Numbered from the stretch's first letter, positions 26,543-35,473 are shown. The stretch: 41,239 nucleotides of DNA from Nitrospirales bacterium (GCA_029261235.1 JAJDBS010000009.1:1-41239); one strand, 5' to 3'. A program made the numbers and translations. Notes: a model not told the origin generated them from the letters alone.

Positions 26543-27028
26543 TTATGCAAACGCCCTAATGATTTCCTGATTGAGTGTATTGAGTTCTGCGTGCGCTTTT
26601 GTAATTTCCTGGACTTTTATCTGTAATTTTTTGAGTAACTGCATCTTTTCTAAGCCGTTCCGAACAATAACGTGCAAGTCCTCGTTATCCCAAGGCTTTT
26701 CAATGTATTGGAATAGCCCAACCTGATTGATGGCTTTAATCGCATTCTCTTTGTCGGCGTACCCTGTCAAAATGATTCGTGGGATATCTGGTTTCAATTC
26801 CCTGACCTGACTGAGGAACGTAATCCCATCCATCTCAGGCATGAGATAATCGGAGATGACCAGATCTACGTCATGATCTCGAATATGTTGCAGTGCCAAT
26901 TTTGCTGAGGTAAACGTGACCGTGCGATACGGCGTTTCTAAATCTAAAAAAGTCTGAAGGCTCGTAATCACAAGTTCTTCATCATCGAGGATGACAATTG
27001 TCGGTGGCGCAGTTGCTGTATCAGTCAT
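26543..27028 (-). CDS. Response regulator (receiver domain plus coiled tail)
   Basis: A 161-residue single-receiver protein. The acidic pocket is D15/D16 in ILDDEEL, the phospho-acceptor is D60 in LVISDYLMPEMDG, and the conserved Lys is in IEKPWD. After the receiver (about 130) comes a coiled-coil-like tail (LLKKLQIKVQEITKAHAELN) instead of a DNA-binding domain, so its output is by protein contact. It lies 71 bases downstream of the histidine kinase on the same strand and is the likely partner. A partial duplicate lies at 25307-25560. Confidence 0.9.
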   Translation of the reverse strand: MTDTATAPPTIVILDDEELVITSLQTFLDLETPYRTVTFTSAKLALQHIRDHDVDLVISDYLMPEMDGITFLSQVRELKPDIPRIILTGYADKENAIKAINQVGLFQYIEKPWDNEDLHVIVRNGLEKMQLLKKLQIKVQEITKAHAELNTLNQEIIRAFA

Positions 27029-27099
27029 GGTCTTTTTCTCCTTCTGACAGATCTGAGGAACGATCCAAATACATAGGTTCTATTGCTGGACTACCGTAT

Positions 27100-29631
27100 T
27101 CAACGAATTGGGAGTATCATTCGGAAGGTTGTGCCCTGGCCCAACTCACTCTCGACCTCGATCGTACCGTTGTGATCCTTCATGATCTGGTAGACGATCG
27201 AGAGGCCAAGTCCCGTACCCACCCCAGACCCTTTTGTCGTGAATCCTGGATCGAAGATCCGTAACTGGTCTTTTTCTGAGATTCCCTTCCCTGTGTCTTG
27301 TATCTCGACGAATGCTTTCGTGGTGTTATGATGAGTGCGAATGAAAATCTTTCCTTGGCCTTCAATCGCATGACTGGCATTCACCAGTAAATTCATGAAC
27401 ACTTGGTTGAGTTGATTGGGATAACATTTGATGAGAGGAAGCTCTCCATAGTTTTTCTCAACGTCAATTCGGTTCTTGAGCTCGTGCTGGACCAAGACGA
27501 GCGTATTGTCTAATCCTTCATGAATGTTGACTTCGTCCAGTTCAGCCTCGTCAAGGCGAGCAAATTTCCTGAGGCTATTGACGATCATCACGATTCGTTC
27601 AATCGCGGTTTGATTGTGGACGTTTAACGTTTCAAGAACGGTCAATCGTTTGGTCAGATCAGGGCAATCGCGAAATTCCGCTGGCATCTCCGGATTTAAT
27701 TTTAGTTCGTTAATCTTGCGTACCGATCGTGTAAAGATATCGAGATTGCTTTTTAATGCACCGAGGGGAGTATTGATTTCATGGGCCACGCCGGCAACCA
27801 GTTGCCCCAAGGATGCCATTTTCTCGGCCTGGACCAGTTGAGTTTGTTTCTGCCGCAGTTCCCTCGTGCGTTCTTCTACCATTTGTTCTAATTCGTTATA
27901 TGCGTGTTGAATAGCCTCTTCCCCTCGTTTGCGGGCTGTGACATCACGCAAACTCCAGACTCTTCCGACACTCATGCCTCCGATCCGTTGAGCTTGGGAA
28001 TACCGTTCGAACACTCGACCATCCTTAAATGCAATTACATCACAGCTTTCGGTATCTGGGGCTGCATAGATTTCCTTCAACCGTTCCGAAAATATTTCAG
28101 GCTCGAGTAATTGATCCAGGACTTGTGTCATGAGTTGCGTGTGGTTCTGTGAAGTCTCAATTATTGGCGAGAGTCCCCACATATCAAGAAATTTCTGGTT
28201 GAAGTTGACGATACGTCCTTCTCGGTCCGCAACGAGTATGCCATCAGTCGTGGAATCAAGCGTTGCACTCAGTAATGAAATAGAGTTCTCTAAAATAGAC
28301 TGCTCTTTTTTGCGTTCGGTGATGTCTTTGAACGTCACCACGGCTCCAACAATCTCGCGATCTTGCCGGATAGGCGTGCTGGTATAGGCCACGGGGAAAC
28401 TTGTCCCGTTTTTGCGCCAAAAGACATCATCTTCGATGTGATGAATCGCACCATCCTGAAAAGCCTTGTAAATAGGGCAATCCTCTTGTGGGTAGGGTGT
28501 CCCATCAGGTCTGGTATGATGCAGGGTTGCGTGTTGGGGTTTGCCGATCAACTCCTCTACCGTACATCCGAGCATGCGTGCCGCCTCGGGGTTGGCGAAT
28601 CTCGTATTCCCTTGTAAATCTACTCCATAGATACCCTCTCCTGCTGATCGTAAAATCAATTCGTTGCGACGCATCAGACATTCAATGGCTTCTTCTGTTT
28701 CTTTTCGTTCCAGTGCATTCGCGAAGATCTCCCCAGTAATGCGAAGGAGAGCCATATCATCTGTCGTCCATATTTTTTCGGTACGAACGGAGTCAAACGA
28801 CACGATTCCCATCAGCGCTAGTCGGTACATGATGGGAACCATGATGACCGACTGGACGTCATAGGTTTGGAGTTGTTTTTTTTCAGTCTTGGCCTCTGGG
28901 GGAAGATCTGCTACACGAGGGATATACACCGTTTTCATCTGCCTGAACTGTTCCATCGCCCAAGGAATCTCTTCCACGTGAATAGGTTGAAGACTATTAT
29001 GCGTGAGGGCAATTCCCTCAGCACACCACTCATGTGTAAAACCGAGAGTCACATTTTTTTCGCAGAGTAGCGCAACCCAAGCCCGATCCACGCCAGTCAT
29101 TTCGCCAATCATGCGTAACGCATCAATGAGTCCTGCATCGATCTCGTTGGAGGGGAGATTAATAAATTTGGTCGAAATTGAGGCGATGAGATCTTCAATA
29201 GAGTGACGTCTTTGGAGAGCGGCTTCTCCTGCCTTTCGATCTGTCACGTCGCGGACTGCTGCGGTAAACAAGAATCGATCGCCGACTGTTGTTTCTGCCA
29301 TTCGAATCTCTAGCGGAAAGACTGAACCATCTTTTCTCAGTCCTTCCAATTCCAAACGAGTTCCCATGATCCGTGGTACACCAGTATCGATATATCGTTT
29401 CAGTCCTTCCGCATGACGTTCACGATATTTTTCTGGCATAAGGAGTTCGATTCTTTTGCCGATGAGTTCAGTTTCCGTATAACCCCAAATGTTTTGAACT
29501 TCCTTGTTCACCAGAACAATTGTACTGGAAGAATCAATGGTGATTATGCCTTCCCCAACAGTATCCAAAACTGCGTGAAACATCGCAGCAGCATCGAGCG
29601 TGATATTTGGGTTGTCCTGCGGCGGTATCAT
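27100..29631 (-). CDS. Soluble PAS-GAF-PAS-PAS sensor histidine kinase
   Basis: An 843-residue cytoplasmic kinase with no membrane helix. Domains in order: PAS (about 13-140), GAF (about 150-310), PAS (about 320-445), PAS (about 450-570), a coiled coil (570-605), HisKA with the phospho-acceptor His 617 in GVAHEINTPLGALKSNL, and HATPase_c (about 700-843) with NLLVNASHAI, DTGKGIS and GTGLGLSIV. The 5' end is 16 bases after the cyclic-nucleotide-binding gene, and the receiver gene follows. The ligand is not visible; GAF and PAS domains suggest several cytoplasmic cues. Confidence 0.92.
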   Translation of the reverse strand: MIPPQDNPNITLDAAAMFHAVLDTVGEGIITIDSSSTIVLVNKEVQNIWGYTETELIGKRIELLMPEKYRERHAEGLKRYIDTGVPRIMGTRLELEGLRKDGSVFPLEIRMAETTVGDRFLFTAAVRDVTDRKAGEAALQRRHSIEDLIASISTKFINLPSNEIDAGLIDALRMIGEMTGVDRAWVALLCEKNVTLGFTHEWCAEGIALTHNSLQPIHVEEIPWAMEQFRQMKTVYIPRVADLPPEAKTEKKQLQTYDVQSVIMVPIMYRLALMGIVSFDSVRTEKIWTTDDMALLRITGEIFANALERKETEEAIECLMRRNELILRSAGEGIYGVDLQGNTRFANPEAARMLGCTVEELIGKPQHATLHHTRPDGTPYPQEDCPIYKAFQDGAIHHIEDDVFWRKNGTSFPVAYTSTPIRQDREIVGAVVTFKDITERKKEQSILENSISLLSATLDSTTDGILVADREGRIVNFNQKFLDMWGLSPIIETSQNHTQLMTQVLDQLLEPEIFSERLKEIYAAPDTESCDVIAFKDGRVFERYSQAQRIGGMSVGRVWSLRDVTARKRGEEAIQHAYNELEQMVEERTRELRQKQTQLVQAEKMASLGQLVAGVAHEINTPLGALKSNLDIFTRSVRKINELKLNPEMPAEFRDCPDLTKRLTVLETLNVHNQTAIERIVMIVNSLRKFARLDEAELDEVNIHEGLDNTLVLVQHELKNRIDVEKNYGELPLIKCYPNQLNQVFMNLLVNASHAIEGQGKIFIRTHHNTTKAFVEIQDTGKGISEKDQLRIFDPGFTTKGSGVGTGLGLSIVYQIMKDHNGTIEVESELGQGTTFRMILPIR

Positions 29632-29647
29632 CAGGGGAATGGTTTCC

Positions 29648-30085
29648 TTAGCGAGGGGCTCTCGCTCCCGGTTCTCCTATGAGTCCACGTAAGCGATGTG
29701 AGAGAGCTCGAAGCACTCCTTGCGTGATTTGCACATGGTCGGAGAGAAGATCGATGAAATCATCTCGGCCCACCCGTAGAAGACGGGTCTGTTCCAATGT
29801 GGTGGCGGTGGCCACTCGAGGTTCTTCGTCAAACAAAGCCCATGTTCCAAAGGCCTGTTGTGGACCCATCACGGCGATCTCAGTCCCATTTCGGTGGAGT
29901 CTTACCTGTCCTTCCAACACGAGATAGATGGCATCTGCACGATCTTGTTCTTGATAGATATCTTGTTCGTTTGGGAACGAAACTTCTTCGACGATCGCAG
30001 CGAGATAGGCCATTTGCTCTGTCGATATTTCTGAAAATACATCCACATGCTGGAGGAAAATAACTTTTTCTACAACGGTCAACAT
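29648..30085 (-). CDS. Stand-alone cyclic-nucleotide-binding-domain protein
   Basis: A 145-residue protein consisting of one Crp-type cNMP-binding beta-roll (about 10-125: FPNEQDIYQEQDRADAIYLV, LEGQVRLHRNGTEIAVMGP, FGTWALFDEEPRVATATTLE) and a short helix. No helix-turn-helix follows, so it is not itself a DNA-binding regulator. The phosphate-binding cassette does not show the classic RxA with preceding GE, so cAMP binding is doubtful. Sitting 16 bases before the histidine-kinase gene, it probably feeds a signal into that kinase. Confidence 0.85.
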   Translation of the reverse strand: MLTVVEKVIFLQHVDVFSEISTEQMAYLAAIVEEVSFPNEQDIYQEQDRADAIYLVLEGQVRLHRNGTEIAVMGPQQAFGTWALFDEEPRVATATTLEQTRLLRVGRDDFIDLLSDHVQITQGVLRALSHRLRGLIGEPGARAPR

Positions 30086-30283
30086 ACACGTACCCTCTTC
30101 ATCTGCCTTATCGGGAACTGAACGAACCGCGCGTGCTGGTGTTGTTCAGAGATTATTCTAGGACTCGTACAATTGTTCATGCATTCCGAACTTCCATCAA
30201 TCCACATGTGCATGATAACGCGTTGTCATGACTACGAGCCATGGTTTTCGCTCATAGATAAAGTTTTATAGAGGTAGGTAAAT

Positions 30284-31150
30284 CTATTGTGGATGAAGCG
30301 ATCCCAAATGATTGTTGTTGAGACCAAGGTATAGCCTATAAAGACCATCACCTCGTGAGAATTCGCGTTGTGAGCTATCGACAACCAGGTAGTAGGTCCC
30401 CGCGGGCAATTTCAGAGGAAGTACGTAACTGATGCCAGCACGCCAGAGATGGCTCGTTTGAATTGTTTGGCCATCGTTGGCAAGGAGAAAGAGACCAGGT
30501 TGCCAGGGTGCACGATGTCCCTTCGTCGCTGACCATTCAGATGAGTTCGCTCCGACAGCTGTTTCAACATACGTCTCTTTTTCAAGTGTGAATGTATAAA
30601 ATTGGTCTGGACCGTCTAATCCTGCAGGCGCTTGAAAGGTATTAGTAGACACCATCAAACTGCCTGTCACCACTGAACGCTCAGTTAGCTGGTGGGCATT
30701 CGCCCTATTCTCACCACCTCGTAGTTTCTCCTCGCCGAGCGACTCCGGACCGCATCCCGCCCATGTGAGCTTGAGGTCAGTTCGACTGGCTATCAGGCAA
30801 GCAGATTCCTGCTCTCCACAGAGTTCTACGTCTTCAGGTTTGATGAGAAACTCATAGCCATATTTTGGCGGTATGGGGACAATAATTGATGGTCCATCGG
30901 CACGATCTTTTCTTAATGGCTCCGTTTGAAGGACCGTTGCCCCGGATAGCAGACAATTAATGAGGGCCGAGTCTTTGGCCTGCTGCTCTAGGCGACTCCA
31001 AGGACAGTCGGTGCTTTCGACTGCACAGGCCACGTCTGATTGATAGGGCACTGTATGCACGACAGGTGTACTTGTAGTGGCACACCCGATTCCCATGTTC
31101 AGGATACAGAGCAGTCCGAGATAGCCTATGAATGTTGTGCCTCTTCTCAT
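30284..31150 (-). CDS. Lipoprotein with PPC-like C-terminal domain
   Basis: A 288-residue exported protein. I chose ATG 31150 since it places a signal peptide (MRRGTTFIGYLGLLCILNMG then IGCA) at the N-terminus with Cys 23 as the probable lipidation site; the lipobox is imperfect. The C-terminal 100 residues resemble a pre-peptidase C-terminal (PPC) beta-sandwich: FYTFTLEKETYVETAV, GLFLLANDGQTIQTS, LPAGTYYLVVDS, YRLYLGL. Such domains bind other proteins or the cell surface. It begins 40 bases after the kinase-like lipoprotein gene and is likely in the same operon. Catalytic residues are not apparent. Confidence 0.7.
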   Translation of the reverse strand: MRRGTTFIGYLGLLCILNMGIGCATTSTPVVHTVPYQSDVACAVESTDCPWSRLEQQAKDSALINCLLSGATVLQTEPLRKDRADGPSIIVPIPPKYGYEFLIKPEDVELCGEQESACLIASRTDLKLTWAGCGPESLGEEKLRGGENRANAHQLTERSVVTGSLMVSTNTFQAPAGLDGPDQFYTFTLEKETYVETAVGANSSEWSATKGHRAPWQPGLFLLANDGQTIQTSHLWRAGISYVLPLKLPAGTYYLVVDSSQREFSRGDGLYRLYLGLNNNHLGSLHPQ

Positions 31151-31190
31151 AACAAATTCTCTCGCCAACTGATGTTTCTGAAAAAGAATC

Positions 31191-33002
31191 TCACGTCTCT
31201 CGTTCAATTCCGACAAGGTGAAATTTCTTATCTTTGGGTTTAAACTTAAGATATACGTTCGTATTCTCACTCCAATGTTCACCTTGATCGTAGCTGGTTT
31301 GGATCGTGATATAGATAATCGAAGGTTTTGGTTCTACGCTCATGGCGGTTGAGGTTCGGTCACTCCAAACTGGCAGAAATCCTCGATCGAGGATAATCTG
31401 CTGCTTTTGGATATCCTGATCTGTTAGTAGCAGCGAATCATGCCCCCAGGGGATATGTCGTCGAATACTGTAACGATAGGTGGCGTCGTTCGCGGGTGCG
31501 TAACCATGGGTGAGTGCTAAATTTTCAAAAACGAGGACCTGAGGCCCAGAATCTGTTTCTTTCAGGGCAAAACGGTCGAGTGGATTCACCAAGTTGAAGT
31601 AGTGTCTGCCAATTTTGTCTCGTCGTGTTTTGAGAACATTGGCCACGTATTGTTCGGCTCTGGAATCTGTGTACTCGCCTTTGTGGACGATCGCGTCAAT
31701 GTCATCGTCTGTAAATGAAGTGACGATTTTCGCTCCCCAATACGCGTCTCGCAAGCTCATTTGAAGAAATGCAGGATTTGGAAAGGTTGGCCGCCATCGA
31801 GAGGGATCGAAATATTCGGCGTTGAAATACCCGACAGATGGATGGTCAATACGAAGAGGCACTTCCCAAGGTTTCACATACGCTCCAAGTGACAGCATTG
31901 ACCGTCCAACCGTTGCAAAGTCGAGAAAATACTCATTGCCGTAACGAGGCAACTGAGGGTCGGCATTGTCGGCTCCTAACGTCGATGAAAAGTCGATCAA
32001 GTAATGAATCAGGTACTGTTTTTCTGGATCATACATGTCGAGTGCATTCGCCGCTTTGGTGTCAGTATGATTCAAAAAAGCCGCTAAGATCGCCAAGCCA
32101 CGGAGTTCGCGACGATTCTCATGGCGAATCCGATCGTTGAGATCATCAGGCCGCTTTTGCTCATAGAGAAATGGGCCTTTAGGAATGCCAGGAAGAAACT
32201 TGCTCGCCACGGCCCGGATGGTTCCATTTGGGCGGTGAGGCACGCGATCCAAGGTCGCTTTGACGTCTTCTTCCGTCATGGGCAGGCGCTGGCGATATTT
32301 CCCACGAATTTTCGCTTTTGGATCAACAACCAATCTATCTGGATCCAACGTCACAAGGTAATGTTCTGGCACGTTATATCCTGCTGCATGTAGGAATCGT
32401 GGCGTAATCATCTCAGAGGCTGTGGTCATTTCTGGATTCAACAGTGAATCGAATTTCATCACATAGACATCTTGCTTTTGATCACGAATCACAAACCCGG
32501 GCGTTGATCCGAGGCTTTCTTTTGCACTGATGACTGACCATGTGCCCTCAGGATGAGGCCTTCTGCTTGTGTTGGAACCACGACGCAGCTCTTCTTCAGA
32601 AAGCGGAGACACAAAGTGCCGGTTTGTAAACCACGTGGAATTGGGAACCTCGTCTAAGGCATTCACATTTCCGGCTTCCAATGGATCGGCAAGACCAACC
32701 CACGTTCCGAGTGTTCGCAATGAGCGACCAAGGTTCAAGAGTTGACCGACTCTATAGAAGATCATCTTGTGTGCACCATCCCAGGTAAACCACTGGCCGT
32801 CCGTCTCGGCCTCAGGTTCAGGAATCGGACGTCGATCATTCGCTTCCATGATAAGGGGACGAGATAGATCAACGTGGTTATAGCACCCACTCAAGAGGAT
32901 GCAGATGAACAGAATGAGCCAATGTATTCGGCTTCTCCTACGGACGCCCAAACCGTTCATGCTGAGGTTGTTCTTATTCATTCTCAGCTGTCCATTCGGC
33001 AT
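31191..33002 (-). CDS. Lipoprotein with protein-kinase-like fold motifs
   Basis: A 603-residue lipoprotein (Cys 40 in ILLSGC; later Met codons at 8 and 15 are alternative starts). I do not recognise a named family. The middle shows the order of a kinase active site. VYVMKFD (Lys 183) sits at a VAIK-like position and TASEMITPRF has Glu 197 in a helix. LVTLDPDRLVV follows like a hinge. NHTDTKAAN (Asp 314, Asn 319) matches the HxDxxxxN loop, and YLIDFSSTLG (Asp 337) the DFG. Export to the envelope would make it an extracytoplasmic kinase-like protein. It lies between the Omp85 gene (47 bases upstream) and a second lipoprotein gene. Kinase activity is inference. Confidence 0.7.
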   Translation of the reverse strand: MPNGQLRMNKNNLSMNGLGVRRRSRIHWLILFICILLSGCYNHVDLSRPLIMEANDRRPIPEPEAETDGQWFTWDGAHKMIFYRVGQLLNLGRSLRTLGTWVGLADPLEAGNVNALDEVPNSTWFTNRHFVSPLSEEELRRGSNTSRRPHPEGTWSVISAKESLGSTPGFVIRDQKQDVYVMKFDSLLNPEMTTASEMITPRFLHAAGYNVPEHYLVTLDPDRLVVDPKAKIRGKYRQRLPMTEEDVKATLDRVPHRPNGTIRAVASKFLPGIPKGPFLYEQKRPDDLNDRIRHENRRELRGLAILAAFLNHTDTKAANALDMYDPEKQYLIHYLIDFSSTLGADNADPQLPRYGNEYFLDFATVGRSMLSLGAYVKPWEVPLRIDHPSVGYFNAEYFDPSRWRPTFPNPAFLQMSLRDAYWGAKIVTSFTDDDIDAIVHKGEYTDSRAEQYVANVLKTRRDKIGRHYFNLVNPLDRFALKETDSGPQVLVFENLALTHGYAPANDATYRYSIRRHIPWGHDSLLLTDQDIQKQQIILDRGFLPVWSDRTSTAMSVEPKPSIIYITIQTSYDQGEHWSENTNVYLKFKPKDKKFHLVGIERET

Positions 33003-33049
33003 AGTTTGTACATTGTCGTCGCGCGTCGCGCTCCTTTGGTGTCTCGTCT

Positions 33050-34375
33050 TTACAATCCACCAAGGAACGTGCCTCGTTTCCTCTGAAATTCTACATCGCC
33101 TTTCAATAACAATTCTAACCCGTCTTCACTGCCAGCAACCTGGACACGAAATGAAAAATTTTCTTTTGTCACAAATCGGAGTCCGGCGCCAAGTGAAACT
33201 CTAAAGGTCCTTGTATTCAGATCTCGATATTCATTGAACACTTGTCCTGCATCAACAAAGAGGGAGCCTTCAGTCTGCGCCCAGACTGGGTAACGCCATT
33301 CTGCATTGAATAATAGCGCTCCTTCATCAGAGAAGCGTCCACGTTCATAACCTCGCAAGCCATGATTCCGATCCAGTTGATTCAATTCATAAAAGGGGAT
33401 TGAACGATCATTCACCGAATTGAGTTTCGCGAGATACGCTCTCAACAACAGCACTCGATTTCCACGAAAAATAGAGATATATCGTTGTACTTCTACTGAG
33501 TATCCGACATATTCAAATTCATCGCCATTCACTTGGTTGGTATAAGAAAACGTCGCATCAACGAGCCACCCTGTGGAGGGACGGAACTGACTGTCACGAG
33601 AATCATAGGTTATCTGTGGGACGACCTCTATGGCTGTAAGAGAGGAGTTCACTCCGGGGATGTTGGAGGGAATATCTCTACCTTTTCCACCTTTTGCATC
33701 TGCAGTGAATACCCGACCTTGCAAGAACGAGCTAAAGTCGCCGCCGACCTGTTTGCCAATTTTTATGTCGCCTGATACTTCATCGAGTTCAAAATTTGTC
33801 CTCCCTCGATTGCGGGCCTTCAGAGCTTTGTTCCCACCAGGAAAAAATCGAGCTTGGTCAACGTCAAGGCCGAGAAGGTTCGCTTCCAATGTCAATGGTG
33901 TTCCAAGGAAAGCTGGATCCTTGTAGGAAAATTCTCCCGCGTGATTGTCAGGAAGGCCAAATAAATACGATGCGCGAATCTGTTTTTTCTTGTTGAACAG
34001 ATTATTATGGAAAGCGGTGAGCCCTATACCGCCTCCAATCGCCCCACCGAATTCAAACCGTGGGAAGATCCCACCTGTCCGAGCCTCATTGAGGAAGACA
34101 TCGAGTGCTCGTTCGAGGAGATCCACTTTTTCATAGAAAATACTCATTTTTTTAATTGGGTAAGTAAAGCCCTCCCAAAGATACTCTGGAGCTGCAAGCA
34201 GTCTATAGAATAATCCATCTTCCTCGTCCTTCTGAGGCTCCACAGTTTCTTCTATCTGATGCACCGGCTCTGAGGAATGAGATGTTTGCTTCGCGGGAAA
34301 TGGCGTTGGTTGCGAAGCACAGCCACCGCTAGCTAAGGAAAAAATTACGACAATACAGACGAGAAGCTGTGTCAT
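33050..34375 (-). CDS. Omp85/BamA-type outer-membrane barrel without POTRA
   Basis: An outer-membrane beta-barrel of the surface-antigen (D15/Omp85) class, about 441 residues. The L6 hallmark LRGYERGRF is present, and the C-terminal half shows alternating strands (VPQITYDSRDSQFRPSTGW, RVSLGAGLRFVTKENFSFRV). The N-terminus has a hydrophobic signal ending in SGGCASQ, possibly a lipoprotein-type signal with a poor lipobox. Only about 90 residues precede the barrel, too short for a POTRA array. Start 34375 was chosen to place the signal at the N-terminus; the frame is open upstream to 34438. It is first in the run with two lipoprotein genes, suggesting a barrel-lipoprotein complex. Confidence 0.82.
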   Translation of the reverse strand: MTQLLVCIVVIFSLASGGCASQPTPFPAKQTSHSSEPVHQIEETVEPQKDEEDGLFYRLLAAPEYLWEGFTYPIKKMSIFYEKVDLLERALDVFLNEARTGGIFPRFEFGGAIGGGIGLTAFHNNLFNKKKQIRASYLFGLPDNHAGEFSYKDPAFLGTPLTLEANLLGLDVDQARFFPGGNKALKARNRGRTNFELDEVSGDIKIGKQVGGDFSSFLQGRVFTADAKGGKGRDIPSNIPGVNSSLTAIEVVPQITYDSRDSQFRPSTGWLVDATFSYTNQVNGDEFEYVGYSVEVQRYISIFRGNRVLLLRAYLAKLNSVNDRSIPFYELNQLDRNHGLRGYERGRFSDEGALLFNAEWRYPVWAQTEGSLFVDAGQVFNEYRDLNTRTFRVSLGAGLRFVTKENFSFRVQVAGSEDGLELLLKGDVEFQRKRGTFLGGL

Positions 34376-34625
34376 GTTGATATCCAAACGTACGTCAACG
34401 CTAACAGTCTTGTCTTCGATTTGTCGCTCAGGGAGCATCCTTGGATGCCTGGGCAGTATTCTGTCTTGATTTGTACAAAGTCGTCGTTCATCGCGGTTGA
34501 ATGTTTCGAGATGCTGCTAGCAAAATCAAGCTGGGTTTCCCTCAGAAATAGTCATCATTCAACATCTATGATGAGAACATACGAAATCTTTACTTCGAGT
34601 GACTATAACTAGGCGATAGCTACAA

Positions 34626-34702
34626 GTGCTAGGAAATTCCTCACCGATTGACTCTAGTCGTGAGGTCGAAATATGTGCCTGTACCCTTCTGTTTCCTAGC
34701 AC
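34626..34702. repeat. 77-bp nested inverted repeat
   Basis: Outer arms GTGCTAGGAAA (34626-34636) and TTTCCTAGCAC (34692-34702) are perfect over 11 bp. Inner arms CCTCAC (34639-34644) and GTGAGG (34660-34665) are perfect over 6 bp. It lies 9 bases downstream of the sigma-factor stop. No T tract follows, so it is not a typical terminator. It could be a small transposable remnant or an RNA structure. No target-site duplication is evident. Confidence 0.6.
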
Positions 34703-34711
34703 GAATTGCCC

Positions 34712-35473
34712 TTAATGTGCATGGTGTTTGTATGGGGTAAGTTCAGATCGAACTCTTACTCTGGCCCGATGCAGGAGGACTCGTTGGTTGTTTGGAGTGA
34801 GATGTAAGAGATGGCATATTTCTTTCGAGCTTAGACCTTCAATGTCACGGAGGATAAGGACTTGTTGTTGATTCGTAGGGAGAGACTGGATGCTTTTCTC
34901 TAGATGAACGAAGCCTTCTTGTGAGAGTAGCAAACGCTCAGGGTTTAACTCATCCTGGTTTGTGTGAAATGTTCGACTATGACCTGCCTGATAGTCTGAG
35001 CAGGGAGACGCTTCCTGCCATTTTCTTCTATCTCCTTCTCCATCCATATTGCTACGAGGTTGCGAAAACCCTAGATAACGAGATTCCTTTCTCCCCGTGG
35101 TTTTTGCACGATTGGTGAGAATTTTAAATAACCATGTTTTGAGCGAAGAGCGTTCTTCAAAGCGGGTGATGCCTTCCATGACGCCTAACCACGTCTCCTG
35201 AACGACCTCTTCAGCGACGACGTGAGATGAGACAAATACTCGCGCAAGTCGAAGTAATGCTGATTGATAACGGTTTATGAGCGACGCGAATGCTGCCTCA
35301 TCCCAGTTCCGCAAAGCTTCAATCAATTTGCTTTCTGAAGTGCTCATACTAGAGTTTTCCGAGTGCGAGTGTTGGAGCGTGCGTGCTGAAAGGTTTGGGA
35401 TAAGATCTTGATCGTGAAGTTGTAAGAGGTGCATGTCTCTATCTTGAGAACGCGCTTGGACAGAGGGAATCAT
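34712..35473 (-). CDS. ECF-type sigma factor
   Basis: A 253-residue sigma70-family factor with only regions 2 and 4. Sigma2 (about 55-120): RYQSALLRLARVFVSSHVVA, EEVVQETWLGVMEGITRFEE and SLKTWLFKILTNRA. A charged linker is followed by sigma4 (about 195-245): LPTNQQQVLILRDIEGLSSK and EICHLLHLTPNNQRVLLHRA, a helix-turn-helix. ATG 35473 has an AAAGGA ribosome site; Met 43 (35347) is an alternative that would give a more usual length. No anti-sigma gene is adjacent. It is upstream of the barrel and lipoprotein genes on the same strand, 336 bases apart, so those are candidate targets. Confidence 0.88.
   Translation of the reverse strand: MIPSVQARSQDRDMHLLQLHDQDLIPNLSARTLQHSHSENSSMSTSESKLIEALRNWDEAAFASLINRYQSALLRLARVFVSSHVVAEEVVQETWLGVMEGITRFEERSSLKTWLFKILTNRAKTTGRKESRYLGFSQPRSNMDGEGDRRKWQEASPCSDYQAGHSRTFHTNQDELNPERLLLSQEGFVHLEKSIQSLPTNQQQVLILRDIEGLSSKEICHLLHLTPNNQRVLLHRARVRVRSELTPYKHHAH

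Noticed and set aside
31191-33002. Kinase-like lipoprotein as a HipA toxin
   Set aside because: It has a lipoprotein signal peptide, lacks a HipB partner, and shares only the general active-site order.
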